A stretch of DNA of 64,000 nucleotides from an uncultured Alistipes sp. (GCA_947623305.1 CANQGQ010000013.1:19250-83249), one strand, 5' to 3'. Shown: positions 26,308 through 34,674, counted from the stretch's first letter. Notes: a model not told the origin generated them from the sequence alone. Program-made: numbers and translations.

Positions 26308-26342
26308 AAAAAGATTTCCGCAGAAAAGCGGAAATCTTTTTT
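26308..26342 (+). terminator. Terminator after tRNA-Pro
   Basis: AAAAAGATTTCCGC / GCGGAAATCTTTTT stem with an AGAAAA-type loop and a T-tract. Confidence 0.85.
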
Positions 26343-26377
26343 GTTGAGTGCCGAATCCAATCCAGAACATGCGCAAT

Positions 26378-27073
26378 ATGAAAAAACTGGTCGTTTTTAC
26401 CGGCGCCGGCGTGAGTGCCGATAGCGGATTATCGACTTTCCGCGATGCGGAGGGTTTGTGGGCGAATTATCGGATCGAAGACGTTTGTACGCCCGAGGCT
26501 TTGGCGCGGGATCGTGTTACGGTCGTGAAGTTCTATAACGAACGGCGCCGTGAAATGCTGGCTGCGAAGCCCAATGCGGGGCATGGCGCGATCGCTGCTT
26601 TGGAACAGGATTTCGCCGTCGAAGTGGTAACGCAAAATGTCGATAATCTGCACGAACGGGCCGGTTCGACCCATGTAACTCATCTGCATGGCGAATTGAC
26701 CAAGTTGCGATCTTCCCGTAATCCGGATTTGATCGTGCCGCTCGATGGCTGGGAGCAACGGCTGGAAGCTACGGCCCCCGATGGTTCGCTGCTGCGACCG
26801 CATATCGTCTTTTTCGGCGAGGCGGTTCCTCAGTTCGAACGGGCTGCGGAAATCGCGGCACAAGCCGATTTGATGGTAGTCGTCGGTACTTCGTTGGCGG
26901 TCTATCCTGCTGCCTCTTTGGTGCGTTATGTCCGTCCGGAAATACCGCTTTTCGTGGTCGACCCGGGTAATCCGGATACCTCCGGCATCCGAAATCCGCT
27001 GACCGTTATTCGTAAACGGGCAGCCGAGGGGATGCCCGAGCTGGCCGCGCTGTTGCGGGAAAAATATCGTTGA
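26378..27073 (+). CDS. cobB: NAD-dependent protein deacylase (sirtuin)
   Basis: 231 residues from MKKLVVFTGAGVSADSG; an ATG 30 bp upstream adds ten unconserved residues. Sirtuins remove acyl groups from lysine with NAD. Motifs: GAGVSADSGLSTFRD, TQNVDNLHERAG and HLHGEL with the catalytic His, then GTSLAVYPAASLV. The usual four zinc cysteines after HGEL are absent (KLRSSRNPDLIVP instead), as in several Bacteroidetes sirtuins, so the small domain must fold without zinc. Short length supports the bacterial CobB class. Confidence 0.92.
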   Translation: MKKLVVFTGAGVSADSGLSTFRDAEGLWANYRIEDVCTPEALARDRVTVVKFYNERRREMLAAKPNAGHGAIAALEQDFAVEVVTQNVDNLHERAGSTHVTHLHGELTKLRSSRNPDLIVPLDGWEQRLEATAPDGSLLRPHIVFFGEAVPQFERAAEIAAQADLMVVVGTSLAVYPAASLVRYVRPEIPLFVVDPGNPDTSGIRNPLTVIRKRAAEGMPELAALLREKYR

Positions 27074-27110
27074 AATGGAAAAGGGTCGCTTTATGGAGCG
27101 GGGGAAAGCC

Positions 27111-27323
27111 CTATAATTTATGGTAATGGCAATAGAGCAGCTGCCCGTTGTCATCATGCAGGTGCATGCCGCCGCCCAAACAGTAACGGAACATCTTGCA
27201 GTCGGCGCATCCGTCTTGTCGAGCCCATTCGCGGCCGTAGAAAGCGGCTATCATCTTTAAACAGCATGAACCGCAATCCATGGCGTCGGGCTGCCGGTCA
27301 AGAGGAAAACGATGGAGCTTCAT
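27111..27323 (-). pseudogene. Chimeric remnant: C39 peptidase/exporter start fused to radical SAM tail
   Basis: 70-codon frame. Residues 1 to about 31 (MKLHRFPLDRQPDAMDCGSC...) are the start of a peptidase C39 domain as found on Bacteroidetes peptide-exporting ABC transporters: the Gln, Asp and DCG cysteine are there, but His and the rest are missing. From about residue 32 (REWARQDGCADC) it is the last 39 residues of the radical SAM/SPASM enzyme encoded at 29,741-30,817. The start overlaps the preceding barrel gene stop as ATGA. A deletion joining two genes explains it. It could still be translated. Confidence 0.75.
27112..27234. repeat. Direct repeat A, copy 1 (radical SAM 3' end)
   Basis: 123 bp matching 29,742-29,864 with about five differences. 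It covers the last 39 codons and stop of the radical SAM gene; similarity ends sharply at both sides. Confidence 0.9.
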
Positions 27324-29650
27324 CGCATTCGGTCGATTTCCGTCCGGCTACCCGATTTCGACCGGTACTGATATTGGGATTTGCCGAATTTATAAGTTAT
27401 GTTCAGACTGACGTACCGTGAATCGTCCGTGAAAAGATTCCAGTTGCCGCCCGGCAAAACGGAGCGCTGATACCCCTGCGATTTGCGGAAAAGGTCGTTG
27501 GCCGTAATCCGGCATGACAGGGCCCCTTCCAGGAAATCCTTGCGCAAAGAGGTATACAGATTCCAATAGGAACCGGAGTAATAGGTTCCCCGGCTACCGG
27601 CGCTGCACCAGTCGAAACTCACGTCCCACATCAGCTTTCCGGGCAAGATGAACGTATTGGTTGTATACACCGCCCAATGGGGCGTATCGTTGTTCCGGCG
27701 AATACCCTCCATGTCGACATATTTGTATTCCGACCCGGACAGGCCTGCATAGAGCGAAGTCGTCCACCACTTGCAGAGATCTTTGTTATAGCTCGCGCTG
27801 ACCACGAACGACCGGGACTTCGGTTCGTTGACATAACCCACGGTATGTACATAAGGATTCTCTTCGTCGCGGGAAACGGTGAAAAAAGTCGGGTGGATAT
27901 GGTAATTGTAGCCGAGACGAATGTTCAAATCTTTCCACAAACCCAGCGTCAGTTGAAATACATGCGACTTTTCCGATTTCAGGTCGGGATTCCCCTTTCG
28001 GGTCATGAGCGAATCGGCGGAAACCAACGTCGGATCGAGTTCAGTCAGCGACGGACGGTTCAAACGTTTGGTATAAGAGATGCCGATTTTGAGATTTTCG
28101 GATAGGTCGTATCCGAGAAGCACGCTCGGAAACCAATCCAGCGTCGAACGGGCAACATACCGGATGCTGTTGTTGCGCCCCTCCCGGCTGTTGTATTCGG
28201 CTCTCAGACCTCCACGCAACTCGATCTTGTCGTTGACGCGGGCCGTCAGCGAAACATAACCAGCCATATTCCACTCCGTAGACCTGTAATCCTGCGAAGA
28301 GTTGGTGCTGCCGGTCTGAACGGTAAGATTATCGGCCTCGATCCGATAATATTTCAAGCCGGTTTCCATCCGCCATGTTTTGCCGATCGGCTTGCAGTAA
28401 TCGGCTCTCAACGAATAGAGGTCGTTGGTTCCGGCATTGTCGTTCGTGTTGATGAACGGCTTTTCCGGAACGGGCGTACCTTCCGGCACGTTATAATAAG
28501 GATGGGTGCTTTTGCCGTCGGAACGGTAGAAATCGCCCACCACGGCGAATGTTTGCCCCAGCGTATCTATCTGCCAATCGTAATAAACCGACTGCCCGAT
28601 TTGCCAGGAGCGGGTATTATCGTCGGAATAGGTTGCGAACGGTCGTAGCCGCGGATCGTCCGACCAAGAATAGGAATAGTCGTCGCCTATGCTGCGTGCA
28701 TGGTATCCCGTACTTTGCAATCCGACGGTGTGCCCTTGCGCCGGGGTGTAGGACAAGGCGACATGATATTGCTGGTTCCGTTCGCGGAAAAGATACTCCG
28801 TATCATGAAATATCTTATAAACGTCGTCTGGTGAAATATGTCCGTACTCGCCATTGTTGCCGCGATCGCTGCGGTAACCGTAATATAAGGAGACGCTGAA
28901 TTTGTCTTTGGACCAATGCCCTTCGGCGAAACCTCCGGCACTCGTTTTTCTGGACTGCGTGAACGTGCCCCCGAGCCGGACGGAATAACGATCTTCTTGT
29001 CGGATCGTGCGAATGAGAATGACGGCGTTGCCTTGGGCATCGTATGCGGCGGGAGGATTGTCGATGATTTCGATGCTCTTGATATTCTGCGGATTGAGCA
29101 TCTTGATCTCTGCGGCCGACTGCACGCGGCGATTATCCAGATAGATCGTAGCGGCTCCTTTCCCGAAAACGCCGATGTCTCCGTTGCGGTCCACCGTCAA
29201 TCCAGGCGTTTTTCGGAGCATCTCCACGCCGTCCGCTGCACTGTTCAAGATGCTCCCTTCAACCTGCACGATCATTCGATCCGGCTTGCTTATGATCGCA
29301 GGGCGGCGGGCCTTCACCACGACTTCGTCGATGGTCTCGACGGCCGGCATCAAGATCAAGGTTCCGACATCCTCCTGTCCTCCCCGCAGAGTCAAAGGCC
29401 GCATCAGATCCTCGTATCCCAATCCGGAAAGTTGCAGCAGAACGCTGCCCGCAGCTTCGGTTTCGACCGAAAGATTCCCATTGAAACACGCCGTGCCGGC
29501 AATGAACAATGAATCGGAAGCCCTGAGAATCATCGCATTGAAACAATCGATCGGAACTCCGTCCTTGTCTTGCACCGTTCCCCGGACATGCGTTTGCGAA
29601 AAGGCACTATTGCCCAATACCGCCAATATGCAGCAAAGAAAAAACCTCAT
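27320..29650 (-). CDS. TonB-dependent-receptor-like outer membrane beta-barrel protein
   Basis: 776 residues: signal peptide (1 to about 18, ending SAFS), a carboxypeptidase-regulatory-like domain (THVRGTVQDKDGVPI...), a plug-like region (VVVKARRPAIISKPDRM to RTIRQED) with KTPGLTVDRNGDIGVFGKGAATIYLD, then an outer membrane barrel ending LNITYKFGKSQYQYR. It fits the 'outer membrane beta-barrel family' (OMP_b-brl_3 type), often found beside C39 peptidase exporters and modified-peptide genes in Bacteroidetes. The stop overlaps the chimeric C39 remnant (ATGA), suggesting it once formed a unit with an exporter. Confidence 0.85.
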   Translation of the reverse strand: MRFFLCCILAVLGNSAFSQTHVRGTVQDKDGVPIDCFNAMILRASDSLFIAGTACFNGNLSVETEAAGSVLLQLSGLGYEDLMRPLTLRGGQEDVGTLILMPAVETIDEVVVKARRPAIISKPDRMIVQVEGSILNSAADGVEMLRKTPGLTVDRNGDIGVFGKGAATIYLDNRRVQSAAEIKMLNPQNIKSIEIIDNPPAAYDAQGNAVILIRTIRQEDRYSVRLGGTFTQSRKTSAGGFAEGHWSKDKFSVSLYYGYRSDRGNNGEYGHISPDDVYKIFHDTEYLFRERNQQYHVALSYTPAQGHTVGLQSTGYHARSIGDDYSYSWSDDPRLRPFATYSDDNTRSWQIGQSVYYDWQIDTLGQTFAVVGDFYRSDGKSTHPYYNVPEGTPVPEKPFINTNDNAGTNDLYSLRADYCKPIGKTWRMETGLKYYRIEADNLTVQTGSTNSSQDYRSTEWNMAGYVSLTARVNDKIELRGGLRAEYNSREGRNNSIRYVARSTLDWFPSVLLGYDLSENLKIGISYTKRLNRPSLTELDPTLVSADSLMTRKGNPDLKSEKSHVFQLTLGLWKDLNIRLGYNYHIHPTFFTVSRDEENPYVHTVGYVNEPKSRSFVVSASYNKDLCKWWTTSLYAGLSGSEYKYVDMEGIRRNNDTPHWAVYTTNTFILPGKLMWDVSFDWCSAGSRGTYYSGSYWNLYTSLRKDFLEGALSCRITANDLFRKSQGYQRSVLPGGNWNLFTDDSRYVSLNITYKFGKSQYQYRSKSGSRTEIDRMR

Positions 29651-29740
29651 GACAAATCGTACTATTTAGTTCCTGAAGCTCGAAAAATTATTTCCCATAA
29701 TTGTTTGAGATGTTGGAATGAGAAGCCTCCGCCAAGGCGG

Positions 29741-30817
29741 TTATAATTTATGGTAATGGCAATAGAGCAGCTGCCCGTTGTCATCATGCAGGTGCATGCC
29801 GCCGCCCAAGCAGTAACGGAACATCTTGCAGTCGGCGCATACGCCTTGCCGAGTCCATTCGCGGTTGCGGAAAGGGCCGAACCGATTTTCCCAAACCTCC
29901 CAGAAATCATCGCGATAGATATTTCCTTGATGGAAGTTGGCTCGGATAGAGGTACATCCCGATATGGCTCCGTCGACCCGGATGGATGCCACGGATATTC
30001 CGGCGGCGCATTGATAGAAATGATCGCGCACCTCGGCTTCGTAATCGCCTAAAAAACCTTCGCACGCGTAGCTGACATCAATCGTCTTTTCGCGGCGGGT
30101 GCGGCGGATGAAATCCAATAACGTGCGGAATTGTTCATCGCTCAAGCGTAACGATGCGTCGTCGCGTGCACGTCCCATTGGAAAAATCGAGAAAATCCGC
30201 CAATGTTCGACGCCTTCGGCGATCAACCGGTCGCGAAACGGCTCCAAACGGGGAATAAGAGCACCTGTGGCACAGGTGATTACGTCATACGCCAAAGTCG
30301 GTTTCTGCACGATGAGCCGGATGGCCTGCATCGCCCGTTCGAAGCTCGACGAATTGCCCCGCAGGTAATTGTGCTCCTGTTCGAATCCGTCTAAACTGAC
30401 GGAGATACTTCGCAAACCGGCGTGCATCAATCGTTCGAACCGCTGCGGTGTCAGTGCCATGCCATTGGTAACCATGCCCCACGGATACCCGCGGCGCGTT
30501 ACTTCGCTACCGGCCTCCTCTAAATCCTCCCGGACCAATACCTCGCCGCCCGAAAAGATGATGAACACCTTGCTCGGATCGACGTGGGGCGTGATTTGTT
30601 CGTCGAGTACCTTCAAAAAGTCCGCTAACGGCATGTCCGGCACGTCGGGAGCGACCCGGCAATCGCTTCCGCAATGCCGACACGAAAGATTGCAGCGCAA
30701 GGTGCATTCCCAGAAAAGCGTGTTCAACCGATGTTCGGCAACCGTTTCCTTATAAAGATTCGAGAAAAGATCGAGGGCCCACCGTTTCCGGAGTCCCAAT
30801 TTGCGGCCGGAACCCAT
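29741..30817 (-). CDS. Radical SAM/SPASM enzyme of the rSAM/lipoprotein type
   Basis: 358 residues. CNLSCRHC (CxxxCxxC) at about residues 42-49 binds the SAM [4Fe-4S] cluster; IIFSGGEVLV is the GGE motif. The C-terminal SPASM-type region has cysteines in YQCAAGIS, ISGCTS, VCADCKMFRYCLGGG and LYCHYH, enough for auxiliary clusters. The N-terminal GLRKRWALDLFSNLYKE and this layout resemble the Bacteroidetes family TIGR04133, defined as the rSAM partner of a small lipoprotein. A small lipoprotein gene indeed starts 6 bp upstream. The modification it makes is unknown. Confidence 0.88.
   Translation of the reverse strand: MGSGRKLGLRKRWALDLFSNLYKETVAEHRLNTLFWECTLRCNLSCRHCGSDCRVAPDVPDMPLADFLKVLDEQITPHVDPSKVFIIFSGGEVLVREDLEEAGSEVTRRGYPWGMVTNGMALTPQRFERLMHAGLRSISVSLDGFEQEHNYLRGNSSSFERAMQAIRLIVQKPTLAYDVITCATGALIPRLEPFRDRLIAEGVEHWRIFSIFPMGRARDDASLRLSDEQFRTLLDFIRRTRREKTIDVSYACEGFLGDYEAEVRDHFYQCAAGISVASIRVDGAISGCTSIRANFHQGNIYRDDFWEVWENRFGPFRNREWTRQGVCADCKMFRYCLGGGMHLHDDNGQLLYCHYHKL
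29742..29864. repeat. Direct repeat A, copy 2 (inside radical SAM gene)
   Basis: Partner of 27,112-27,234 at a constant offset of 2,630 bp. Just beyond it (29,722-29,740) AGAAGCCTCCGCCAAGGCGG resembles the MITE core hairpin. The spacer 29,651-29,740 shows nothing else. Confidence 0.9.
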
Positions 30818-30823
30818 GAACGG

Positions 30824-31084
30824 TTATTTTTCGTTCGGTTGCGGTTGCGATTCCGAAACCTGTGCGGTGCTGTCCTGTTGCAGGACGGAATTCAAGGATT
30901 TGTGCTCGGTCGGAGCGTCGGGGATGCGAACTCCGTACATGACGATAACAGGACGGTCGATTCGAACTGTGTCGGCTGGTGCCTCCGTATCGCCCGATCC
31001 TTTCGAAGGCGCGTTTTTTACGGTGGAGCAAGCCGCCGAGAACCCCAGCAGAGCCGCCAATGCGAGTTTCAGTTTCCTGTTCAT
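30824..31084 (-). CDS. Small lipoprotein paired with radical SAM enzyme
   Basis: 86 residues: MNRKLKLALAALLGFSAAC is a lipoprotein signal with lipobox SAAC at residue 19. The mature part is about 67 residues, proline-rich, and contains PVIVMYGVRIPDAP, like the YGVP-type motif of the TIGR04134 lipoproteins that occur with TIGR04133 enzymes. It then ends in a Gln/Ser-rich tail. It could be the substrate or an accessory of the enzyme. The gene is promoter-proximal in the cassette. Confidence 0.75.
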   Translation of the reverse strand: MNRKLKLALAALLGFSAACSTVKNAPSKGSGDTEAPADTVRIDRPVIVMYGVRIPDAPTEHKSLNSVLQQDSTAQVSESQPQPNEK

Positions 31085-31112
31085 GATCTTGTAACCGATG
31101 ATTTCGATACGA

Positions 31113-31120
31113 CAAATATA
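31113..31120 (-). promoter_or_regulatory. -7 element of lipoprotein-rSAM cassette
   Basis: The minus strand reads TATATTTG about 29 bp before the lipoprotein ATG. It is divergent from the cspA promoter. The -33 match is weak. Confidence 0.5.
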
Positions 31121-31159
31121 AAAAATTTATTTCGTAGACGAAAAAATAGGCCGAAAAGT

Positions 31160-31190
31160 TTTGACGGCGCAGGTTTTTTACGTTACTTTG
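31160..31190 (+). promoter_or_regulatory. Promoter of cold shock gene
   Basis: TTTTG near 31,159-31,163 and TTACTTTG at 31,183-31,190 (one mismatch to TAnnTTTG), spacing 19 bp. Confidence 0.5.
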
Positions 31191-31220
31191 CCGTGTATTT
31201 AACACTTAATAACTTTTTTT

Positions 31221-31421
31221 ATGACAGGTACGGTAAAATGGTTCGATAGCAAGAAAGGCTACGGATTCATTACGGAAGAGAGCGGCAAGGAGGTATTCGT
31301 GCACTACTCTGGAATTGTTGCAGGAGGATTCAAGTCGCTTAACGAGGGCCAAACGGTGGAGTTCGAGGTTGCCGATGGTGCCAAGGGCGAACAGGCCGTG
31401 AATGTAACCGTCGTTAAGTAA
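31221..31421 (+). CDS. Cold shock domain protein
   Basis: 66 residues, the complete CSD fold: [15 protein letters not shown] (RNP1), EVFVHYSGI (RNP2) and a C-terminal VTVVK. It binds single-stranded RNA/DNA. It is preceded by a short AT-rich leader and diverges from the lipoprotein-rSAM cassette. Confidence 0.95.
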   Translation: MTGTVKWFDSKKGYGFITEESGKEVFVHYSGIVAGGFKSLNEGQTVEFEVADGAKGEQAVNVTVVK

Positions 31422-31527
31422 ACGATAGAAGGCTACAGAATGTGGGGCGATTTCCGGTTCGGGATTCGTCCCTTTTTATTGGCTGAAAATTCGATCGGAA
31501 GCGTGCAGCTAATTCCGAAAAAAAACG

Positions 31528-31535
31528 TACCTTTG
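31528..31535 (+). promoter_or_regulatory. -7 element upstream of pfp
   Basis: TACCTTTG matches TAnnTTTG. It lies about 95 bp before the ATG, leaving a long leader; no clear -33 box. Confidence 0.45.
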
Positions 31536-31630
31536 ATACTTGTTCCGATTTTGAGAGAAATCGGAGGAAATTGGAGAATGCAAAACAGTTCAATTTCATA
31601 ACATAAATCAATAAAACAGATTCAACGAAG

Positions 31631-32866
31631 ATGAAAGAAGCAATTGCTATTCTGACCGGCGGCGGTCCGGCACCCGGTATGAATACCGTGGTCGGCAGCG
31701 TCGCTAAGACGTTTTTGCGCAAAGGGTATCGCGTGATCGGGTTGCACGAGGGATACACCGGCCTGTTCATTCCCGATCCCCGTACGGTGGATATCGACTA
31801 CCGGATGGCCGATGGAATTTTCAACCAGGGCGGTTCGTTCCTTCAGATGAGCCGTTTTAAACCGAAGGATTCCGATTTCGAGCACAATTTCAATCTGAAG
31901 TTCTTCACCGACAACAACGTCAAGCTGCTCGTAACTGTGGGCGGCGACGATACCGCCTCGACGGCCAATCGCATCGCCAAGTTCTTGGAGGCGAAGAAGT
32001 ATCCGATCGCCAATATCCATGTGCCGAAGACCATCGACAACGACCTGCCGCTTCCGAACGGAACGCCGACATTCGGTTACGAATCGGCCAAAGACAAGGG
32101 GGCTGTCATCGCTCGTGCCGTCTATGTCGATGCTCGTACCAGCGGCAATTGGTTCGTATTGGCTGCTATGGGCCGCAGTGCGGGGCACCTGGCTTTCGGT
32201 ATCGGCGAAGCCTGCCACTACCCGATGATCATCATTCCCGAGATGTTCGACCAAACCGAAATCACGATTGATAAGATCGTGCGATTGGTTATTTCGTCGA
32301 TCGTCAAGCGTAAAATCATGGGCATGGATTACGGGGCGGCCGTAATTTCCGAGGGCGTGTTCCATGCGCTTTCCGACGAGGAAATCCGCAAGAGCGGCGT
32401 GCACTTCACCTACGACGAGCACGGTCATCCCGAGTTGGGTAAGGTTTCGAAAGCGCATATTTTCAATGAATTGATTGAAAAGCGGGTCAAAGAGTTGGGC
32501 CTCAAAGTCAAGAGCCGTCCTGTGGAACTGGGTTATGAAATCCGATGCCAGACGCCGATCGCCTATGACCTGACCTATTGCTCCGAACTCGGTTTGGGCG
32601 TTTACAAACTGTTTTCGGAGGGCAAGACGGGCTGTATGGTCTATGTCAATTCCGAAGGGAACGTTTCGCCGCTCTATCTGAAGGATTTGCAGGATCCGAC
32701 GACGGGCAAGATCCCGCCTCGCTTGGTCGATATTCGTTCGGACAAATTCAGTGCGGTGGTCGAGAATATCCTCAATGCCATCGTGCCGGCGGATTACGAG
32801 GCTGCCAAAGCCTATCTGCCCGATCCGGAAGCGTTCGATTTTCATAAGATTCTAAACTGGAAATAA
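31631..32866 (+). CDS. pfp: Pyrophosphate-dependent 6-phosphofructokinase
   Basis: 411 residues. The sequence TVGGDDTAST holds the second Asp that replaces Gly in ATP enzymes and marks pyrophosphate as donor, followed by PKTIDNDLP with the catalytic Asp and MGRSAGHLA. It interconverts fructose 6-phosphate and fructose 1,6-bisphosphate reversibly in the cytoplasm. It is 11 bp from the following barrel-protein gene. Confidence 0.94.
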   Translation: MKEAIAILTGGGPAPGMNTVVGSVAKTFLRKGYRVIGLHEGYTGLFIPDPRTVDIDYRMADGIFNQGGSFLQMSRFKPKDSDFEHNFNLKFFTDNNVKLLVTVGGDDTASTANRIAKFLEAKKYPIANIHVPKTIDNDLPLPNGTPTFGYESAKDKGAVIARAVYVDARTSGNWFVLAAMGRSAGHLAFGIGEACHYPMIIIPEMFDQTEITIDKIVRLVISSIVKRKIMGMDYGAAVISEGVFHALSDEEIRKSGVHFTYDEHGHPELGKVSKAHIFNELIEKRVKELGLKVKSRPVELGYEIRCQTPIAYDLTYCSELGLGVYKLFSEGKTGCMVYVNSEGNVSPLYLKDLQDPTTGKIPPRLVDIRSDKFSAVVENILNAIVPADYEAAKAYLPDPEAFDFHKILNWK

Positions 32867-32876
32867 AATTACGGTC

Positions 32877-33722
32877 ATGTTTAAACCCAATTTACTTTCG
32901 AAGGCAGCCCGTCGCATGTGGCTTGTTGTGATGATCTGCTCGGTTTCGTTCGCTCAAGCGAAAGACCGCGGCGACCGGGAACTGCCGGTGCGTCGGCCAT
33001 TCAGCAATTTCGCCATCGGTGTGAATGCCGGTACGGTCGGTTTCGGTGCCTCGGTCGCTACCCCACTCTGCAACTATGTTTCGTTGCGGGGAGGGTTCTC
33101 GGTAGCCCCGTTCAGTTATAGCTATACTTATGACGATTTCGATTTCTCCGATATTTTGTCGAAAATTCCCGGTGCACCTGCATCGTTGGTCGATCAGTTG
33201 AACAGTGTCGAACTCGGTCTGAAAGCCGAATTGCAGATGACCTCGGGGCATCTGCTGTTCGATATCGTTCCGTTCCGGAGGGGCAACTCTTCGTTTTTCA
33301 TTTCGGCCGGCCTCTATTTCGGTACGGGAAAGCTGATTACCGTAAGCGGTCGATTCGATGACGCCACGATGCGTGAGCTTGAGAACTATGGCGTGGATAT
33401 AACGAAACTTTCTGTCGAGATCGGCGATGTCGAAGCAATGATGAACCCGGACGGTTCGGTGAGTGCCGATTTGAAAGTGCGGTCGGTAAAGCCTTATGTG
33501 GGGCTCGGCTTCGGACGTGCCATTCCGCGGAGACGGGTGGGCTTCCGTTTCGAGTTAGGCGCTTTGTTCCACGGTACGCCCAAAATCGTGTCGGATAATA
33601 TTTCGGATACGAACAGCGAAGAGTTGAGCGATGTGAACAAGTTCTTGAAGGATTTCAAGGTCTATCCGCAACTCAATTTCCAGGTAACGGTTCGCTTGTT
33701 GAAGGACAAAACGAGAAGATAG
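32877..33722 (+). CDS. Predicted outer membrane beta-barrel protein
   Basis: 281 residues. A signal peptide spans about 1-28 (ending VSFAQAKD). The mature part is rich in alternating beta strands with aromatic residues (AIGVNAGTVGFGAS, LGFGRAIPRRRVGFRFELGALFHG) and ends NFQVTVRLLK, an outer membrane barrel style. No named family was recognised. It follows pfp closely and ends at a strong terminator. Confidence 0.75.
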   Translation: MFKPNLLSKAARRMWLVVMICSVSFAQAKDRGDRELPVRRPFSNFAIGVNAGTVGFGASVATPLCNYVSLRGGFSVAPFSYSYTYDDFDFSDILSKIPGAPASLVDQLNSVELGLKAELQMTSGHLLFDIVPFRRGNSSFFISAGLYFGTGKLITVSGRFDDATMRELENYGVDITKLSVEIGDVEAMMNPDGSVSADLKVRSVKPYVGLGFGRAIPRRRVGFRFELGALFHGTPKIVSDNISDTNSEELSDVNKFLKDFKVYPQLNFQVTVRLLKDKTRR

Positions 33723-33748
33723 CACCTATTCGGTTGCGAACCGATGAT

Positions 33749-33783
33749 AACCGTTCCGACTGCAAAAGTCGGGACGGTTTTTC
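33749..33783 (+). terminator. Terminator after barrel-protein gene
   Basis: AACCGTTCCGACT / AGTCGGGACGGTTT stem and T-run, just before the convergent SLOG gene ends. Confidence 0.85.
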
Positions 33784-33800
33784 GTTTCGTCCTGGTTTTA

Positions 33801-34310
33801 TCAGAACAATTCCGGAACCGGATAAGCCGTCAGCGGGGTCGCCGGATGGAGATGAATCAACTTGCGATTCTGAGCCAGGGCTCGTTCGACCGTATAGCGG
33901 GTTCCGCCGGTCGAACCGTCGTACCAGGTTATGAGCGTGGCCGCATGCGCTATCAGATAGTTGTTGCGGATGGCATAGCTTCCGCGATGGTAGGATTCGG
34001 ATAGCAGGATCGTCTCGTCTGCTTCGGCGAGGATTCGTTCGAAACGAGTTCGGTCATAGGCCGAAAATCGCAATTGTTGTCCGCGAAACGGAACGACGGC
34101 AATCAATCGTATGTCTGTATGGGCTGCTTTGCAGCTCAAGACGGCTTCCGCTGCGGCCAAATCGAATCCTACGGCCATCCCGCTCAAAAACGTGCGGATG
34201 CCGGTCGCATGAAGCATCGTAACTGTGCGGCGTATCAGATCGTCGGCTTCGTGGCGGTAGGTGCGATGTCCGGTGAATGCGGTACAAGTGATTGAAGTTG
34301 CAGTATCCAT
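33801..34310 (-). CDS. SLOG-domain (DUF1273/YpsA-like) protein
   Basis: 169 residues starting MDTATSITCTAFTGHR. The TGHR glycine turn, FLSGMAVGFDLAAAEAVL, IAVVPFRGQ, and ITWYDGSTGGTRYTVERAL are typical of YpsA/DprA-like SLOG folds that bind nucleotides or their derivatives. The start is chosen at 34,310 because it is preceded by a consensus promoter; a longer frame exists but crosses that promoter. The function in this organism is unknown. Confidence 0.85.
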   Translation of the reverse strand: MDTATSITCTAFTGHRTYRHEADDLIRRTVTMLHATGIRTFLSGMAVGFDLAAAEAVLSCKAAHTDIRLIAVVPFRGQQLRFSAYDRTRFERILAEADETILLSESYHRGSYAIRNNYLIAHAATLITWYDGSTGGTRYTVERALAQNRKLIHLHPATPLTAYPVPELF

Positions 34311-34325
34311 AGCGGTAATAATGAA

Positions 34326-34356
34326 CAAAGATACGAAAAGGCGAGTGCAGAAGCAA
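34326..34356 (-). promoter_or_regulatory. Promoter of SLOG-domain gene
   Basis: The minus strand has TATCTTTG (34,333-34,326) and TTG (34,356-34,354), spacing 20 bp, 16 bp before the ATG. Just upstream (34,384-34,408) is a palindrome GTATCTT...AAAGATAC of unknown role. Confidence 0.65.
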
Positions 34357-34464
34357 GCGTTAGCTCGGTTATGCCGAGGCGAAGTATCTTCGGCGAAGCC
34401 AAAGATACGAATTCTGGCGCGGACTTTGTATTTTCCGGATCGAATTTCAAAAACATTTTCGATT

Positions 34465-34674
34465 ATGAAACACACAGGTATTGTCGTTGCATCGCTGCTC
34501 GGCGGTGCATTGATCGGTTCCGCGATCGCCATCCTCTTTACGCCCCATTCGGGCCCGGAGATGCGCCGCCGCATCAAGGATTTCGTCGATGACGAGATGG
34601 ATAAGGTGAAGGAGGAATTCGAACGGCTCCGTTGCAAATGCGACGAGAACGGCCACTGCGACTGTGCGGATTAA
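34465..34674 (+). CDS. YtxH-domain small membrane protein
   Basis: 69 residues: one N-terminal helix (IVVASLLGGALIGSAIAILFTP) followed by PHSGPEMRRRIKDF, the YtxH/gas-vesicle-like motif, then an acidic helix and a Cys/His-rich end (CKCDENGHCDCAD). The five C-terminal cysteines could bind a metal. It shares a unit with the next gene. Confidence 0.85.
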   Translation: MKHTGIVVASLLGGALIGSAIAILFTPHSGPEMRRRIKDFVDDEMDKVKEEFERLRCKCDENGHCDCAD

